The notes beneath the pieces were generated by a model. That model had not been told where the DNA came from. It was given only the letters and a program-made list of their open reading frames with translations, and ran no database searches. A program made the position numbers and the translations under genes. DNA of 6,163 bases from Candidatus Chloroheliales bacterium (lineage in GTDB: Bacteria; Chloroflexota; Chloroflexia; QHBQ01). Positions 1 through 5,536 of the stretch are shown here, piece after piece. The stretch covers positions 1-6,163 of the forward strand of contig QHBQ01000208.1 of the NCBI GenBank assembly GCA_003243865.1. The letters are read 5' to 3'. Every line of letters starts with the position of its first letter. Within the stretch, counting starts at the first letter, position 1.

Positions 1-33
1 AAGGCAGCCAACGGATTCGTAAAAGCGGATTAG
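1..33 (+). CDS. Possible C-terminal tail of an upstream gene (partial)
   Basis: The first frame is open from the window edge and ends at a TAG at 31-33. It would encode a ten-residue tail, KAANGFVKAD. The stop lies 23 bases before the ddl start, a spacing typical of a packed operon. In many dcw clusters the gene before ddl is murB or murC, but ten residues are too few to identify the product, and the tail does not show a recognisable MurB ending. The call rests only on the open frame, the position and the spacing. The frame that later becomes ddl is also open to the left edge, so an upstream extension of ddl cannot be excluded from this window alone. Confidence 0.3.
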   Translation, partial: KAANGFVKAD

Positions 34-44
34 GTAGGCAGAAA

Positions 45-52
45 AAGGAAGG
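45..52 (+). promoter_or_regulatory. Ribosome binding site deciding the TTG start of ddl
   Basis: The purine-rich stretch AAGGAAGG, with AGGA at 46-49, lies seven bases before the TTG at 57. No ATG or GTG start occurs in frame between the window edge and the conserved N-terminal Ddl motif, so this site supports the TTG as initiator. Confidence 0.6.
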
Positions 53-56
53 CACC

Positions 57-1202
57 TTGACTGAAGATCAGCAGCCAAACAAGAAAATCCGCGTCGGCGT
101 CATCTTTGGCGGGCGCAGCGCCGAGCATGAGGTATCGCTGGAGTCGGCCCGCAATATTATGGCCGCGCTCGACTCCGACCGCTACGAGGCGTTGCCGATT
201 GGCATCTCCAAAGAGGGCCGCTGGCTGATCGGCGCGGAGGCAATGCCGCAGTTGCAGGCGGCTGCCGACAGCGGCGCAATCTCGCCCGCCTTCCTCAGCG
301 CGGCGCAGCCAGCGGCAGTGCTGGGGCCGAGCGCGGGCCGCGCCCTGGTGGAGATTACCGCCAGCGGCAGCGCTAACATCGGCCAGGCAATTGACGTGTT
401 CTTCCCCGTGCTGCACGGGCCATACGGCGAGGATGGCACCGTGCAAGGGCTGCTCGAACTGGCCGATGTGCCATACGTCGGCGCGGGCGTGCTGGGGTCA
501 GCCCTGGGCATGGACAAGGCGGCGATGAAGGACGTGTTTGCCGCCCAGGGCTTGCCGGTAGTGCCGCACATCGTGGTACGGCGCAGTGATTGGCGCGACG
601 ACCCCGACCTGGTGCTAGAGGCGCTTGCCGCCACCGGCCTGGAGTATCCCCTGTTCGTCAAACCGGCGAACATGGGCAGCAGCGTTGGCATCAGCAAGGC
701 CCACCAGGCGGATGAACTGGGGCCAAGCATCGAGTTGGCCGCGCAGTATGACCGTCGCATCATCGTCGAGCAGGGAATTGACGCGCAGGAGGTCGAGTGC
801 GCGGTGCTGGGCAATGACGAACCGGAGGCCAGCATGGTCGGCGAGGTGGTGGCGGGCAACGAATTCTACGATTACAACGCCAAGTACATTGATGACAACT
901 CTGACCTGATTATCCCCGCGCGGCTTGATGAGGACACGGCGGAGCGGGTGCAGGAACTGGCGGTGCAGGCGTTCCAGGCAATTGATGGCGCAGGGATGGC
1001 GCGGGTGGACTTCTTCGTGGAACGCAGCAGCGGCGAGGTATATGTCAACGAAATCAACACCATCCCCGGCTTCACCCGCATCAGTATGTATCCCAAACTG
1101 TGGGAGGCTAGCGGGTTGAGCTACCGTGAACTGGTCGAGCGACTGATCGGATTGGCGATTGAACGACATGAGGACAGAGCCAACAATCGTATCGCAAGAT
1201 GA
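57..1202 (+). CDS. ddl: D-alanine--D-alanine ligase
   Basis: The enzyme is a cytoplasmic ATP-grasp ligase that joins two D-alanines using ATP, supplying the dipeptide that MurF adds to the peptidoglycan precursor. At 381 residues it is of the longer DdlA-like type. Seen directly: the N-terminal GGRSAEHEVS motif, with E23 matching the substrate-binding glutamate; HGPYGEDGTVQG at 120-131; the ATP-grasp segment VKPANMGSSVGISK at 201-214; YDYNAKY at 271-277; and the metal ligands D318, E332 and N334 in RVDFF and NEINT. The tyrosine-containing YDYNAKY omega loop is the form found in D-Ala:D-Ala ligases rather than in VanA-type D-Ala:D-Lac ligases, so ordinary peptidoglycan is inferred. The TTG start is chosen because of the upstream SD and the absence of an ATG before the conserved core; the first ten residues are a non-conserved lead. 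The 3' end overlaps ftsQ, suggesting co-transcription and translational coupling. Confidence 0.97.
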   Translation: MTEDQQPNKKIRVGVIFGGRSAEHEVSLESARNIMAALDSDRYEALPIGISKEGRWLIGAEAMPQLQAAADSGAISPAFLSAAQPAAVLGPSAGRALVEITASGSANIGQAIDVFFPVLHGPYGEDGTVQGLLELADVPYVGAGVLGSALGMDKAAMKDVFAAQGLPVVPHIVVRRSDWRDDPDLVLEALAATGLEYPLFVKPANMGSSVGISKAHQADELGPSIELAAQYDRRIIVEQGIDAQEVECAVLGNDEPEASMVGEVVAGNEFYDYNAKYIDDNSDLIIPARLDEDTAERVQELAVQAFQAIDGAGMARVDFFVERSSGEVYVNEINTIPGFTRISMYPKLWEASGLSYRELVERLIGLAIERHEDRANNRIAR

Positions 1203-2133
1203 GCAGCCGCGGGTTGCCGTGCCGCCGCGGCGCGGCAGCCGCGTCACCCGCGTCGGCTGGCGGCTATTCCGGGAGGATCTGAGCAACGGGCGCTTCATCG
1301 CCATGGCTCTGCTCGGTCTGCTCGCCGCGCTGCTGGTCAACTTCGCCACCTCGCCCGCCTATATCGTGCAGGCGTTGCAGGTAGTCGGTAGCAAGAGCCT
1401 GAGCAGCGACGAGGCCACCCGGCTGGCGGGCGTAGCCGGGCTGAACATCTTTGCCGTAGACACAGGTGCAGTCGTCGCGCGGCTGAAGGGCGCACCTTAC
1501 GTCAGCGACCTGCGGGTAGAGACCAAACTGCCCAACATCGTGCGCGTGACGATCAAGGAGCGGCGGCCCAGTGTGGTCTGGGTCGCGGGCGACACCCCCT
1601 GGCTGGTGGAGGAGAACGGCGCGATCAGCGGGCAGGCCACCGCCCTCGACGGATTTGTGGTAGTATATGACCGCGACTCGCTGCCCGTATCCCCCCTCCC
1701 CAACCCTCCCCCCTTGGGGGGGAGGGGAGATTTGGGCAACCCTCCCCAGGGAGGGAGCGGGAATCTAGGGGCGACTGCCACCCTGACGGCGACTAGCGCA
1801 CTCAGTTCAGCCGTCGGTTCGGACTATCGCCTGGGTGGGCATATCGGAGCGCTGGAGCTTGACGCAGCGGATGCCGCCCAACGCATCTTCATGCTGCTGC
1901 CGCCTTCCGGGCTGGTGATCGGCTCGGTCGAGTACAGCGCCGGGTTTGGCGTCAGCGTGATTACGCCCGACCAGCAGCGGATTATCTTTGGCGGCAACGA
2001 GCAGATCGAGACTAAGATTGCGATTTGCCGCGTGATGCTAGGCCAGTTGGCCGCCAAGAAGTGGACGGTGATGGACCTGCGTTCGACCAGCCGCCCGGCG
2101 GTGCAGATGGTGGAGGACAAGAAGACACCGTGA
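1168..2133 (+). CDS. ftsQ: Cell division protein FtsQ/DivIB (POTRA domain)
   Basis: This is a single-pass membrane protein of the divisome, which in known systems links early division proteins to the septal peptidoglycan synthase complex through FtsB/FtsL. The 321 residues show a basic cytoplasmic N-terminus (about 1-42), one hydrophobic helix (about 43-60), a POTRA domain (about 66-136, beginning IVQALQVVGSKSLSSDE and containing the typical LPNIVRVTIKERRPSVVW strand), and a beta domain ending in the characteristic WTVMDLRSTSRPAV at 299-312. The ATG at 1168 is preferred. A TTG at 1159 in the same frame would add three residues, and a GTG at 1219 would remove the 35-base overlap with ddl, but none of the three has a strong SD. 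Oddity: residues about 175-202 are encoded by a C/G-rich palindromic repeat, giving a Pro/Gly-rich, probably disordered insertion within the beta domain; the reading frame stays intact through it. Confidence 0.9.
   Translation: MRTEPTIVSQDEQPRVAVPPRRGSRVTRVGWRLFREDLSNGRFIAMALLGLLAALLVNFATSPAYIVQALQVVGSKSLSSDEATRLAGVAGLNIFAVDTGAVVARLKGAPYVSDLRVETKLPNIVRVTIKERRPSVVWVAGDTPWLVEENGAISGQATALDGFVVVYDRDSLPVSPLPNPPPLGGRGDLGNPPQGGSGNLGATATLTATSALSSAVGSDYRLGGHIGALELDAADAAQRIFMLLPPSGLVIGSVEYSAGFGVSVITPDQQRIIFGGNEQIETKIAICRVMLGQLAAKKWTVMDLRSTSRPAVQMVEDKKTP
1690..1773 (+). repeat. C/G-rich palindromic repeat inside ftsQ, translated in frame
   Basis: The stretch contains CCCTCCCCCC (1704-1713) facing GGGGGGAGGG (1717-1726), a ten-pair perfect inverted repeat with a three-base loop. 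A second inverted repeat, CCCTCCC (1740-1746) and GGGAGGG (1749-1755), follows with two bases between the arms. The direct repeat CAACCCTCCCC occurs at 1701-1711 and 1737-1747, giving a 36-base spacing. In protein this reads as two degenerate units, NPPPLGGRGDLG (FtsQ residues 179-190) and NPPQGGSGNLG (191-201). Composition and structure differ sharply from the flanking ftsQ sequence. A related sequence in the opposite orientation lies after ftsZ (about 5427-5459), which suggests a dispersed repeat family. Confidence 0.8.
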
Positions 2134-2471
2134 AGCTTGGCAACAGCCTGTGGATACCGTTCGCCGCACTCTTGCTGGGGTTGATTATCGGTCTTCAATT
2201 TGACCTGACCGTGCCAGTGGAGTGGACCCGCTACACCGCCGTTGCCGTGCTGGCGGCGCTCGATTCGGTGCTGGGCGCGGTGCGGGCCGAGCTAAATCAG
2301 AGCTACGACAACCGCGTGTTCATCAGCGGCTTCGTGTTCAACACGCTGCTGGCTATGGCGATCACCTATCTCGGCGACCGCCTCGGCGCGGACATCTGGC
2401 TGGCGGCGGTGGTGGCTTTTGGCGCAAGGCTGTTCAACAATCTGGCGATTATCAGAAGGCATTTTATCTAA
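2130..2471 (+). CDS. sbp: Small basic protein Sbp (DUF1290 family), membrane protein
   Basis: The 113-residue product matches the small basic protein family encoded just upstream of ftsA-ftsZ in Bacillus and many other bacteria. Visible family features are the N-terminal helix (about 7-24), the segment VAVLAALDSVLGAVRAEL (about 38-55), FISGFVFNTLLA (about 64-75), and the C-terminal GARLFNNLAIIRRH (98-111). Four hydrophobic segments (about 7-24, 34-51, 64-82, 87-106) indicate an integral membrane protein. The GTG at 2130 is chosen because it overlaps the ftsQ stop as GTGA and places the protein start exactly where the family begins. GGAGG at 2112-2116 lies somewhat far upstream (13 bases), so translational coupling to ftsQ is likely. 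The molecular role of this family is not well established; its position implies a link with division or envelope growth. Confidence 0.9.
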   Translation: MKLGNSLWIPFAALLLGLIIGLQFDLTVPVEWTRYTAVAVLAALDSVLGAVRAELNQSYDNRVFISGFVFNTLLAMAITYLGDRLGADIWLAAVVAFGARLFNNLAIIRRHFI

Positions 2472-2501
2472 AGGGCAAACGGAACAGCCAACGAACTGCT
2501 C

Positions 2502-2525
2502 AACCGACAAACGGACAAACCGACC
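2502..2525 (+). repeat. Short near-tandem repeat in the sbp-ftsA gap
   Basis: GACAAAC recurs at 2506-2512 and 2514-2520 inside the low-complexity stretch AACCGACAAACGGACAAACC. The surrounding bases 2476-2525 are rich in related AAC and ACGGA words. It encodes nothing recognisable and looks like slipped or degenerate repeat sequence. No function is evident. Confidence 0.4.
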
Positions 2526-2528
2526 TGG

Positions 2529-2547
2529 GGGCGAGTGCAACTCGCCC
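2529..2547 (+). repeat. 8-bp inverted repeat, possible terminator or dispersed hairpin
   Basis: GGGCGAGT (2529-2536) is perfectly complementary to ACTCGCCC (2540-2547), with a three-base GCA loop. It lies 58 bases after the sbp stop codon and could end the ddl-ftsQ-sbp transcript or stabilise its 3' end. No T run follows (the next bases are TGCCAAAG), so a classical intrinsic terminator is not well supported. A member of a dispersed palindrome family is an equally good reading. Confidence 0.5.
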
Positions 2548-2620
2548 TGCCAAAGCGCCTAAATGCGATTTGACATAACGAGATCGGGCAATTTGGCAAA
2601 AAAAGGGGATAAATGCTAGC

Positions 2621-2639
2621 CCACAACAATATGTTGTGG
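2621..2639 (+). promoter_or_regulatory. 19-bp palindrome overlapping the ftsA promoter, candidate operator
   Basis: CCACAACA (2621-2628) and TGTTGTGG (2632-2639) form a perfect inverted repeat with the three-base centre ATA. The right arm ends directly against the TATAAT at 2640 and supplies the TG of the extended -10. A dimeric regulator bound here would cover the promoter spacer and compete with RNA polymerase. The palindrome is upstream of the predicted transcription start, so it would act as DNA rather than as an RNA hairpin. The binding protein is unknown. Confidence 0.6.
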
Positions 2640-2645
2640 TATAAT
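2637..2645 (+). promoter_or_regulatory. Extended -10 promoter for ftsA-ftsZ
   Basis: TGGTATAAT is a perfect extended -10 element (TGnTATAAT) in an otherwise GC-rich region. No TTGACA-like -35 stands at the usual spacing; bases 2617-2622 are TAGCCC, which fits a promoter relying on its extended -10. An A7 tract at 2598-2604 could act as an UP-like element. Transcription would begin near 2651-2653, leaving a leader of about 56 bases before the ftsA ATG. A perfect TTGACA at 2570-2575 is too far from this -10 to belong to it. Confidence 0.7.
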
Positions 2646-2693
2646 CCTTAAATAACAGCGTGTTCTATTGCGCCGTTGCTGATGCAGCCAAAC

Positions 2694-2698
2694 GGAGG
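2694..2698 (+). promoter_or_regulatory. Ribosome binding site deciding the ATG start of ftsA
   Basis: GGAGG lies ten bases before the ATG at 2709 and falls inside any protein started at the in-frame TTG (2676), CTG (2679) or ATG (2682). The FtsA family core ([10 protein letters not shown]) begins eight residues after the 2709 start, supporting the shorter product. Confidence 0.7.
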
Positions 2699-2708
2699 GC
2701 TGCTGCCT

Positions 2709-4007
2709 ATGGCAGGTATCGAGCAAACAATCGTCGGTCTGGATGTCGGCACTACCAAGGTCTGCGCCGTGGTTGGTGAGATGCGCCGCGACGGGCAGGT
2801 CAATGTGCTGGGCATGGGCGTTGGCCCCACCCGTGGGGTGAGCAAAGGCGTAGTGGTCAACATCAGCGAGGTAGTCAGCAGCATCACGGTCGCGGTCGAG
2901 AAGGCGGAGCGGTTGGCGGGCTGCAAGATTGGTAGCGCCTACGTGGGCGTCGCTGGCGCGCACATCACTTCACTGAACAGTCGCGGCGGAGTCTCTCTGG
3001 GCCGCAGCGGGCGCGACATCGCCGCCGAGGATGTGAGCAAGGCAGTGGAGGCCTCGCGCGCGATTACCATCCCCCCCCAGCGCGAGGTTATCCACGTCAT
3101 CCCCCGCGCCTTCATTGTGGACGGCCTGGATGGCGTGCGCGACCCGGTTGGCATGGCGGGGATGCGCCTGGAGGTCGAGACCCACATTGTCACCGGCACT
3201 GCCACTGCGCTGCACAATCTGGTGCGTTGCGTACAGCAGGCGGGGGTGGAGCTTGACGAACTGGTGCTGGAGCCGCTCGCCAGCAGTGAGGCCTCGTTGA
3301 CTGCGGCGGAGAAGAAGCTCGGCGTCGCCCTCGTAGATATTGGCGGGGGAACGACCGACATCGCCATCTTCATAGACGGCAGCATCTGGCACACCACCAG
3401 CCTGCCCGTAGGTGGCAACCACCTGAGTAACGATATTTCGATTGTGCTGAGCGTACCGTTCGAACAGGCTGAGTCGCTCAAGATAGAGCATGGGCAGGCC
3501 CAGCCAACCCTGAAGTATGGGCGGCTGGCGGTACGAGCCAATGAGGAAGCCGAGGAGGAAGAGGGCGACGCCCTGCAAGTCACCACCTTCAGTGGCGAAG
3601 AGGAGCAGGTATCGCGACGGCTGCTCGGCGAGGTTATCCAGGCGCGGGTCGAGGAGATCTTCGTGCTGGTAGCAAAGGAGATCAAGCGTAGTGGCTTCGA
3701 TGGGCTGCTGCCTGCCGGGCTAGTGCTGACCGGCGGTACCGCGCAGTTGCCCGCCATCGCTGAGGTAGCGCGTAATGTGCTAAGAATGCCGGTCAGGGTC
3801 GGCGCGCCGACACGACTGAGCGGCGTAACCGGGCTGAACGGCCCAGCCTACTCGACCGCAGTCGGGCTGTTGTTGTGGGGACTGCGAAACAATCTGGAAG
3901 CTGAAGCCAGGCCATCGGTGAGACGGCGGCAGGGCTGGGGCGTAGCGCCACAACGCAACGAAGTGGCGGAGAGGTTCAAAGGCTGGCTGAAGGAGTTCAT
4001 CCCTTAA
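2709..4007 (+). CDS. ftsA: Cell division protein FtsA (actin-like FtsZ membrane anchor)
   Basis: FtsA is an actin-fold ATPase that binds the C-terminal peptide of FtsZ and attaches the ring to the inner face of the membrane. The 432 residues show the phosphate-1 motif [10 protein letters not shown] (8-17), the FtsA-specific 1C/SHS2 region including [17 protein letters not shown] (78-93) and [21 protein letters not shown] (129-149), the phosphate-2 motif [14 protein letters not shown] (208-221), and the adenosine motif [13 protein letters not shown] (338-350). The extreme C-terminus [12 protein letters not shown] (421-432) is a short amphipathic membrane-targeting helix, joined by a basic linker. 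An acidic stretch at 279-299 lies in a loop that varies within the family. The start is set by the GGAGG at 2694. ftsA and ftsZ are 67 bases apart and probably share the promoter at 2637. A run of eight C at 3071-3078 encodes the conserved Pro-Pro before REVIHVIP. Confidence 0.97.
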   Translation: MAGIEQTIVGLDVGTTKVCAVVGEMRRDGQVNVLGMGVGPTRGVSKGVVVNISEVVSSITVAVEKAERLAGCKIGSAYVGVAGAHITSLNSRGGVSLGRSGRDIAAEDVSKAVEASRAITIPPQREVIHVIPRAFIVDGLDGVRDPVGMAGMRLEVETHIVTGTATALHNLVRCVQQAGVELDELVLEPLASSEASLTAAEKKLGVALVDIGGGTTDIAIFIDGSIWHTTSLPVGGNHLSNDISIVLSVPFEQAESLKIEHGQAQPTLKYGRLAVRANEEAEEEEGDALQVTTFSGEEEQVSRRLLGEVIQARVEEIFVLVAKEIKRSGFDGLLPAGLVLTGGTAQLPAIAEVARNVLRMPVRVGAPTRLSGVTGLNGPAYSTAVGLLLWGLRNNLEAEARPSVRRRQGWGVAPQRNEVAERFKGWLKEFIP

Positions 4008-4048
4008 CCTGCCGAAAGTGAGCGGACGAATGGACAGCTTTAGAGTCG

Positions 4049-4061
4049 GCGGCGACGCCGC
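4049..4061 (+). promoter_or_regulatory. GC-rich palindrome abutting the ftsZ ribosome binding site
   Basis: GCGGCG (4049-4054) and CGCCGC (4056-4061) form a perfect inverted repeat around one base. In RNA a five-pair stem with a three-base GAC loop is feasible. It ends immediately before the AAGGAGG Shine-Dalgarno (4062-4068), so folding could affect ribosome access to ftsZ. A regulatory role is inference only. Confidence 0.35.
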
Positions 4062-4068
4062 AAGGAGG
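4062..4068 (+). promoter_or_regulatory. Strong ribosome binding site deciding the ATG start of ftsZ
   Basis: AAGGAGG is a near-perfect Shine-Dalgarno six bases before the ATG at 4075. In-frame upstream starts exist (GTG 4018, ATG 4030) but lack a comparable site, so 4075 is preferred. Confidence 0.8.
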
Positions 4069-4074
4069 CAACAA

Positions 4075-5421
4075 ATGGCTAACCCCATCAACGGGCCAGT
4101 GATGGGCAACGCGCAGAGTTTCAGCAGTCGGATGCAGCGGATGCCGGACATGGAGAACTTCGCCCAGATCAAGGTCATCGGCGTGGGCGGAGGCGGCAGC
4201 AACGCGGTCAACCGGATGATTGACGCTGGCGTGCAGGGAGTTGACTTCATCACGGTCAACACCGATGCTCAGGCGCTGATCTACAGCAAGGCGGGCAGCA
4301 GGTTGCGCATCGGCGACAAGCTGACCAAGGGCCTGGGCGCAGGCGGCAACCCGGTGGTCGGCGCGAAGGCGGCAGAGGAGAGCAGCGAGGAGCTGTTCGA
4401 CATACTGAAGGGCGCGGACATGGTGTTCATTACCTCCGGCATGGGCGGCGGCACCGGTACCGGTGCGTCGCCGGTTATCGCCCAGATTGCCAAAGAGGTT
4501 GGTGCGCTCACCGTCGGGGTAGTGACCAAGCCGTTCACCTTCGAGGGGGCGCGGCGGCGCAGCAGCGCCGATGAAGGCATCGCCGAGTTCCGCCAGCACG
4601 TGGACACCCTGATCACCATCCCCAACGACCGCTTGCTACAGGTTGCTGACAAGAAGACCTCGATGGTTGAAGCCTTCCGCATCGCCGACGACGTGCTGCG
4701 CCAGGGCATCCAGGGCATCAGCGACCTGATCACCATTCACGGCATGATCAACCTTGACTTCGCCGACGTGAAAAGCATCATGCTGGACGCGGGCAGCGCA
4801 CTGATGGCAATTGGCCATGGCAGCGGCGATGATCGCTGCGTGATGGCCGCCCGCGCCGCGATCGAAAGCCCACTGCTGGAGATCAGCATCGAAGGAGCAA
4901 AGGGCGTGCTGTTCAACATCACCGGCGGCGAAGACCTCGGCATCCTGGAAGTGTACGAGGCCGCGGAGATCATCCAGCAAGCTGCCGACCCTGAGGCCAA
5001 CATCATCTTCGGCGCAGTCATCAACCCGGAGATGGGCAAGGATGTGAAGATCACTCTGATCGCGACCGGCTTCGACAATGTGCGTCGCCCGATCGCCCTG
5101 CCCGCGCGCACTGCACAGAACCTCGGCTTCGGCAGCTACGCCCCGCGCCACGAGCAGCAGCCGTTCAATCAGCCGCAGCCACAGCAGCAGCAACAGCAGC
5201 AGCAACAGCAGCCGCCCCCCGCGCCAATACCCGCCCGTGAGCCGCTGCCAGTGCGCCCCTATCAGCAACCCGCCCAGCAGGGCGCATCCCAGCAATCCAG
5301 CTTCATGAATCCTGGCTATCAGCAACCTGCAACCCCGCCCCCGCCCCAGCAGCCCAGCGGCGGCAACCCAGCCAGCGACGACCTCGACATCCCGCCTTTC
5401 CTGCGCTATCGGCAGAAGTAG
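4075..5421 (+). CDS. ftsZ: Cell division protein FtsZ (tubulin-like GTPase)
   Basis: FtsZ polymerises with GTP into the cytokinetic ring at midcell and recruits the divisome. The 448 residues contain an N-terminal extension of about 30 residues, then [16 protein letters not shown] (33-48), NTDAQAL (62-68), the tubulin signature GGGTGTG (124-130), [12 protein letters not shown] (150-161), the T7 synergy loop NLDFAD (226-231) with D228 and D231 that complete the GTPase site of the neighbouring subunit, and the C-terminal subdomain to about 336. A proline/glutamine-rich linker (about 340-433), including ten consecutive glutamines at 370-379, leads to the conserved terminal peptide [14 protein letters not shown] (435-448), which binds FtsA and other partners. 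The core and tail are complete, so the protein is probably functional. It follows ftsA by 67 bases and is probably co-transcribed with it; the hairpin at 5483-5515 probably ends the transcript. Confidence 0.98.
   Translation: MANPINGPVMGNAQSFSSRMQRMPDMENFAQIKVIGVGGGGSNAVNRMIDAGVQGVDFITVNTDAQALIYSKAGSRLRIGDKLTKGLGAGGNPVVGAKAAEESSEELFDILKGADMVFITSGMGGGTGTGASPVIAQIAKEVGALTVGVVTKPFTFEGARRRSSADEGIAEFRQHVDTLITIPNDRLLQVADKKTSMVEAFRIADDVLRQGIQGISDLITIHGMINLDFADVKSIMLDAGSALMAIGHGSGDDRCVMAARAAIESPLLEISIEGAKGVLFNITGGEDLGILEVYEAAEIIQQAADPEANIIFGAVINPEMGKDVKITLIATGFDNVRRPIALPARTAQNLGFGSYAPRHEQQPFNQPQPQQQQQQQQQQPPPAPIPAREPLPVRPYQQPAQQGASQQSSFMNPGYQQPATPPPPQQPSGGNPASDDLDIPPFLRYRQK
5182..5211 (+). repeat. 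Glutamine codon repeat in the FtsZ linker
   Basis: Ten consecutive Gln codons are arranged as CAGCAGCAGCAA twice, followed by CAGCAG, giving a 12-base period within a three-base period. They encode the poly-Gln tract of the disordered linker. The regular codon order suggests expansion by slippage or duplication. Confidence 0.8.
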
Positions 5422-5426
5422 CAAAA

Positions 5427-5459
5427 CCCCTCTCCAAAGGGGGAGGCAGGGTGGGGGAG
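5427..5459 (+). repeat. Degenerate C/G-rich repeat after ftsZ
   Basis: CCCCTCTCCAAAGGGGGAGG followed by CAGGGTGGGGGAG has the same block order as the reverse complement of the repeat inside ftsQ (a CTCC/CCCC arm, AA, GGGGGAGG, GGGT or GGTT, then a G-rich block). It is an imperfect palindrome starting five bases after the ftsZ stop and encodes nothing. It probably belongs to the same dispersed family as the copy at 1690-1773, in inverted orientation. Confidence 0.55.
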
Positions 5460-5482
5460 CGAATAGCGCAATTAATCTACTG

Positions 5483-5517
5483 AACCGGCGGTTGCTATTG
5501 CGGCGACCGCCGGTTTT
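5483..5517 (+). terminator. Likely intrinsic terminator of ftsZ
   Basis: AACCGGCGGT (5483-5492) pairs perfectly with ACCGCCGGTT (5506-5515) around a 13-base loop, and the right arm runs into TTTT (5514-5517). The ten-pair GC-rich stem 61 bases after the ftsZ stop is consistent with rho-independent termination, though the T run is short. The hairpin ends only 19 bases before the next start codon, so it could instead, or also, lie in the leader of the downstream gene. Confidence 0.6.
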
Positions 5518-5524
5518 GCAACAC

Positions 5525-5529
5525 AGGAG
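5525..5529 (+). promoter_or_regulatory. Ribosome binding site of the HTH_42 gene
   Basis: AGGAG lies seven bases before the ATG at 5537 and supports that start. I see no convincing promoter in the short space between the hairpin and this site. Confidence 0.6.
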
Positions 5530-5536
5530 CAGAGCA

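Noticed and set aside
867..887. D-Ala:D-Lac (vancomycin-resistance type) specificity of the ligase
   Set aside because: The YDYNAKY omega-loop motif is that of D-Ala:D-Ala ligases, and no van genes are nearby.
182..1349. Minus-strand open frames opposite ddl and ftsQ
   Set aside because: Low-complexity Ser/Ala/Arg composition and complete overlap with well-identified plus-strand genes mark them as antisense shadows.
1690..1773. The ftsQ C/G-rich segment as a transcription terminator or a CRISPR repeat
   Set aside because: No T run follows the hairpins and the reading frame continues to a proper FtsQ C-terminus. The two units are adjacent and degenerate, with no unique spacers between them.
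2222..2578. A 118-residue plus-strand frame overlapping sbp
   Set aside because: It is the out-of-frame reading of sbp with an Arg/Gly-rich composition, while the sbp frame matches a known family along its whole length.
2570..2598. A second sigma-70 promoter using the perfect TTGACA at 2570-2575
   Set aside because: At 16-18 bases spacing the downstream hexamers (TTTGGC, TTGGCA, TGGCAA) do not resemble a -10 element.
2621..2639. The ftsA palindrome as an NrdR box
   Set aside because: NrdR sites are even-length with an ACACWATATWTTGTGT-like form. This palindrome is centred on one base and differs in its inner positions, and ftsA is not a ribonucleotide reductase gene.
2616..2963. Minus-strand frames covering the ftsA promoter region and the ftsA start
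   Set aside because: They have no recognisable motif and mostly overlap ftsA; the region is better explained by the promoter and palindrome on the plus strand.
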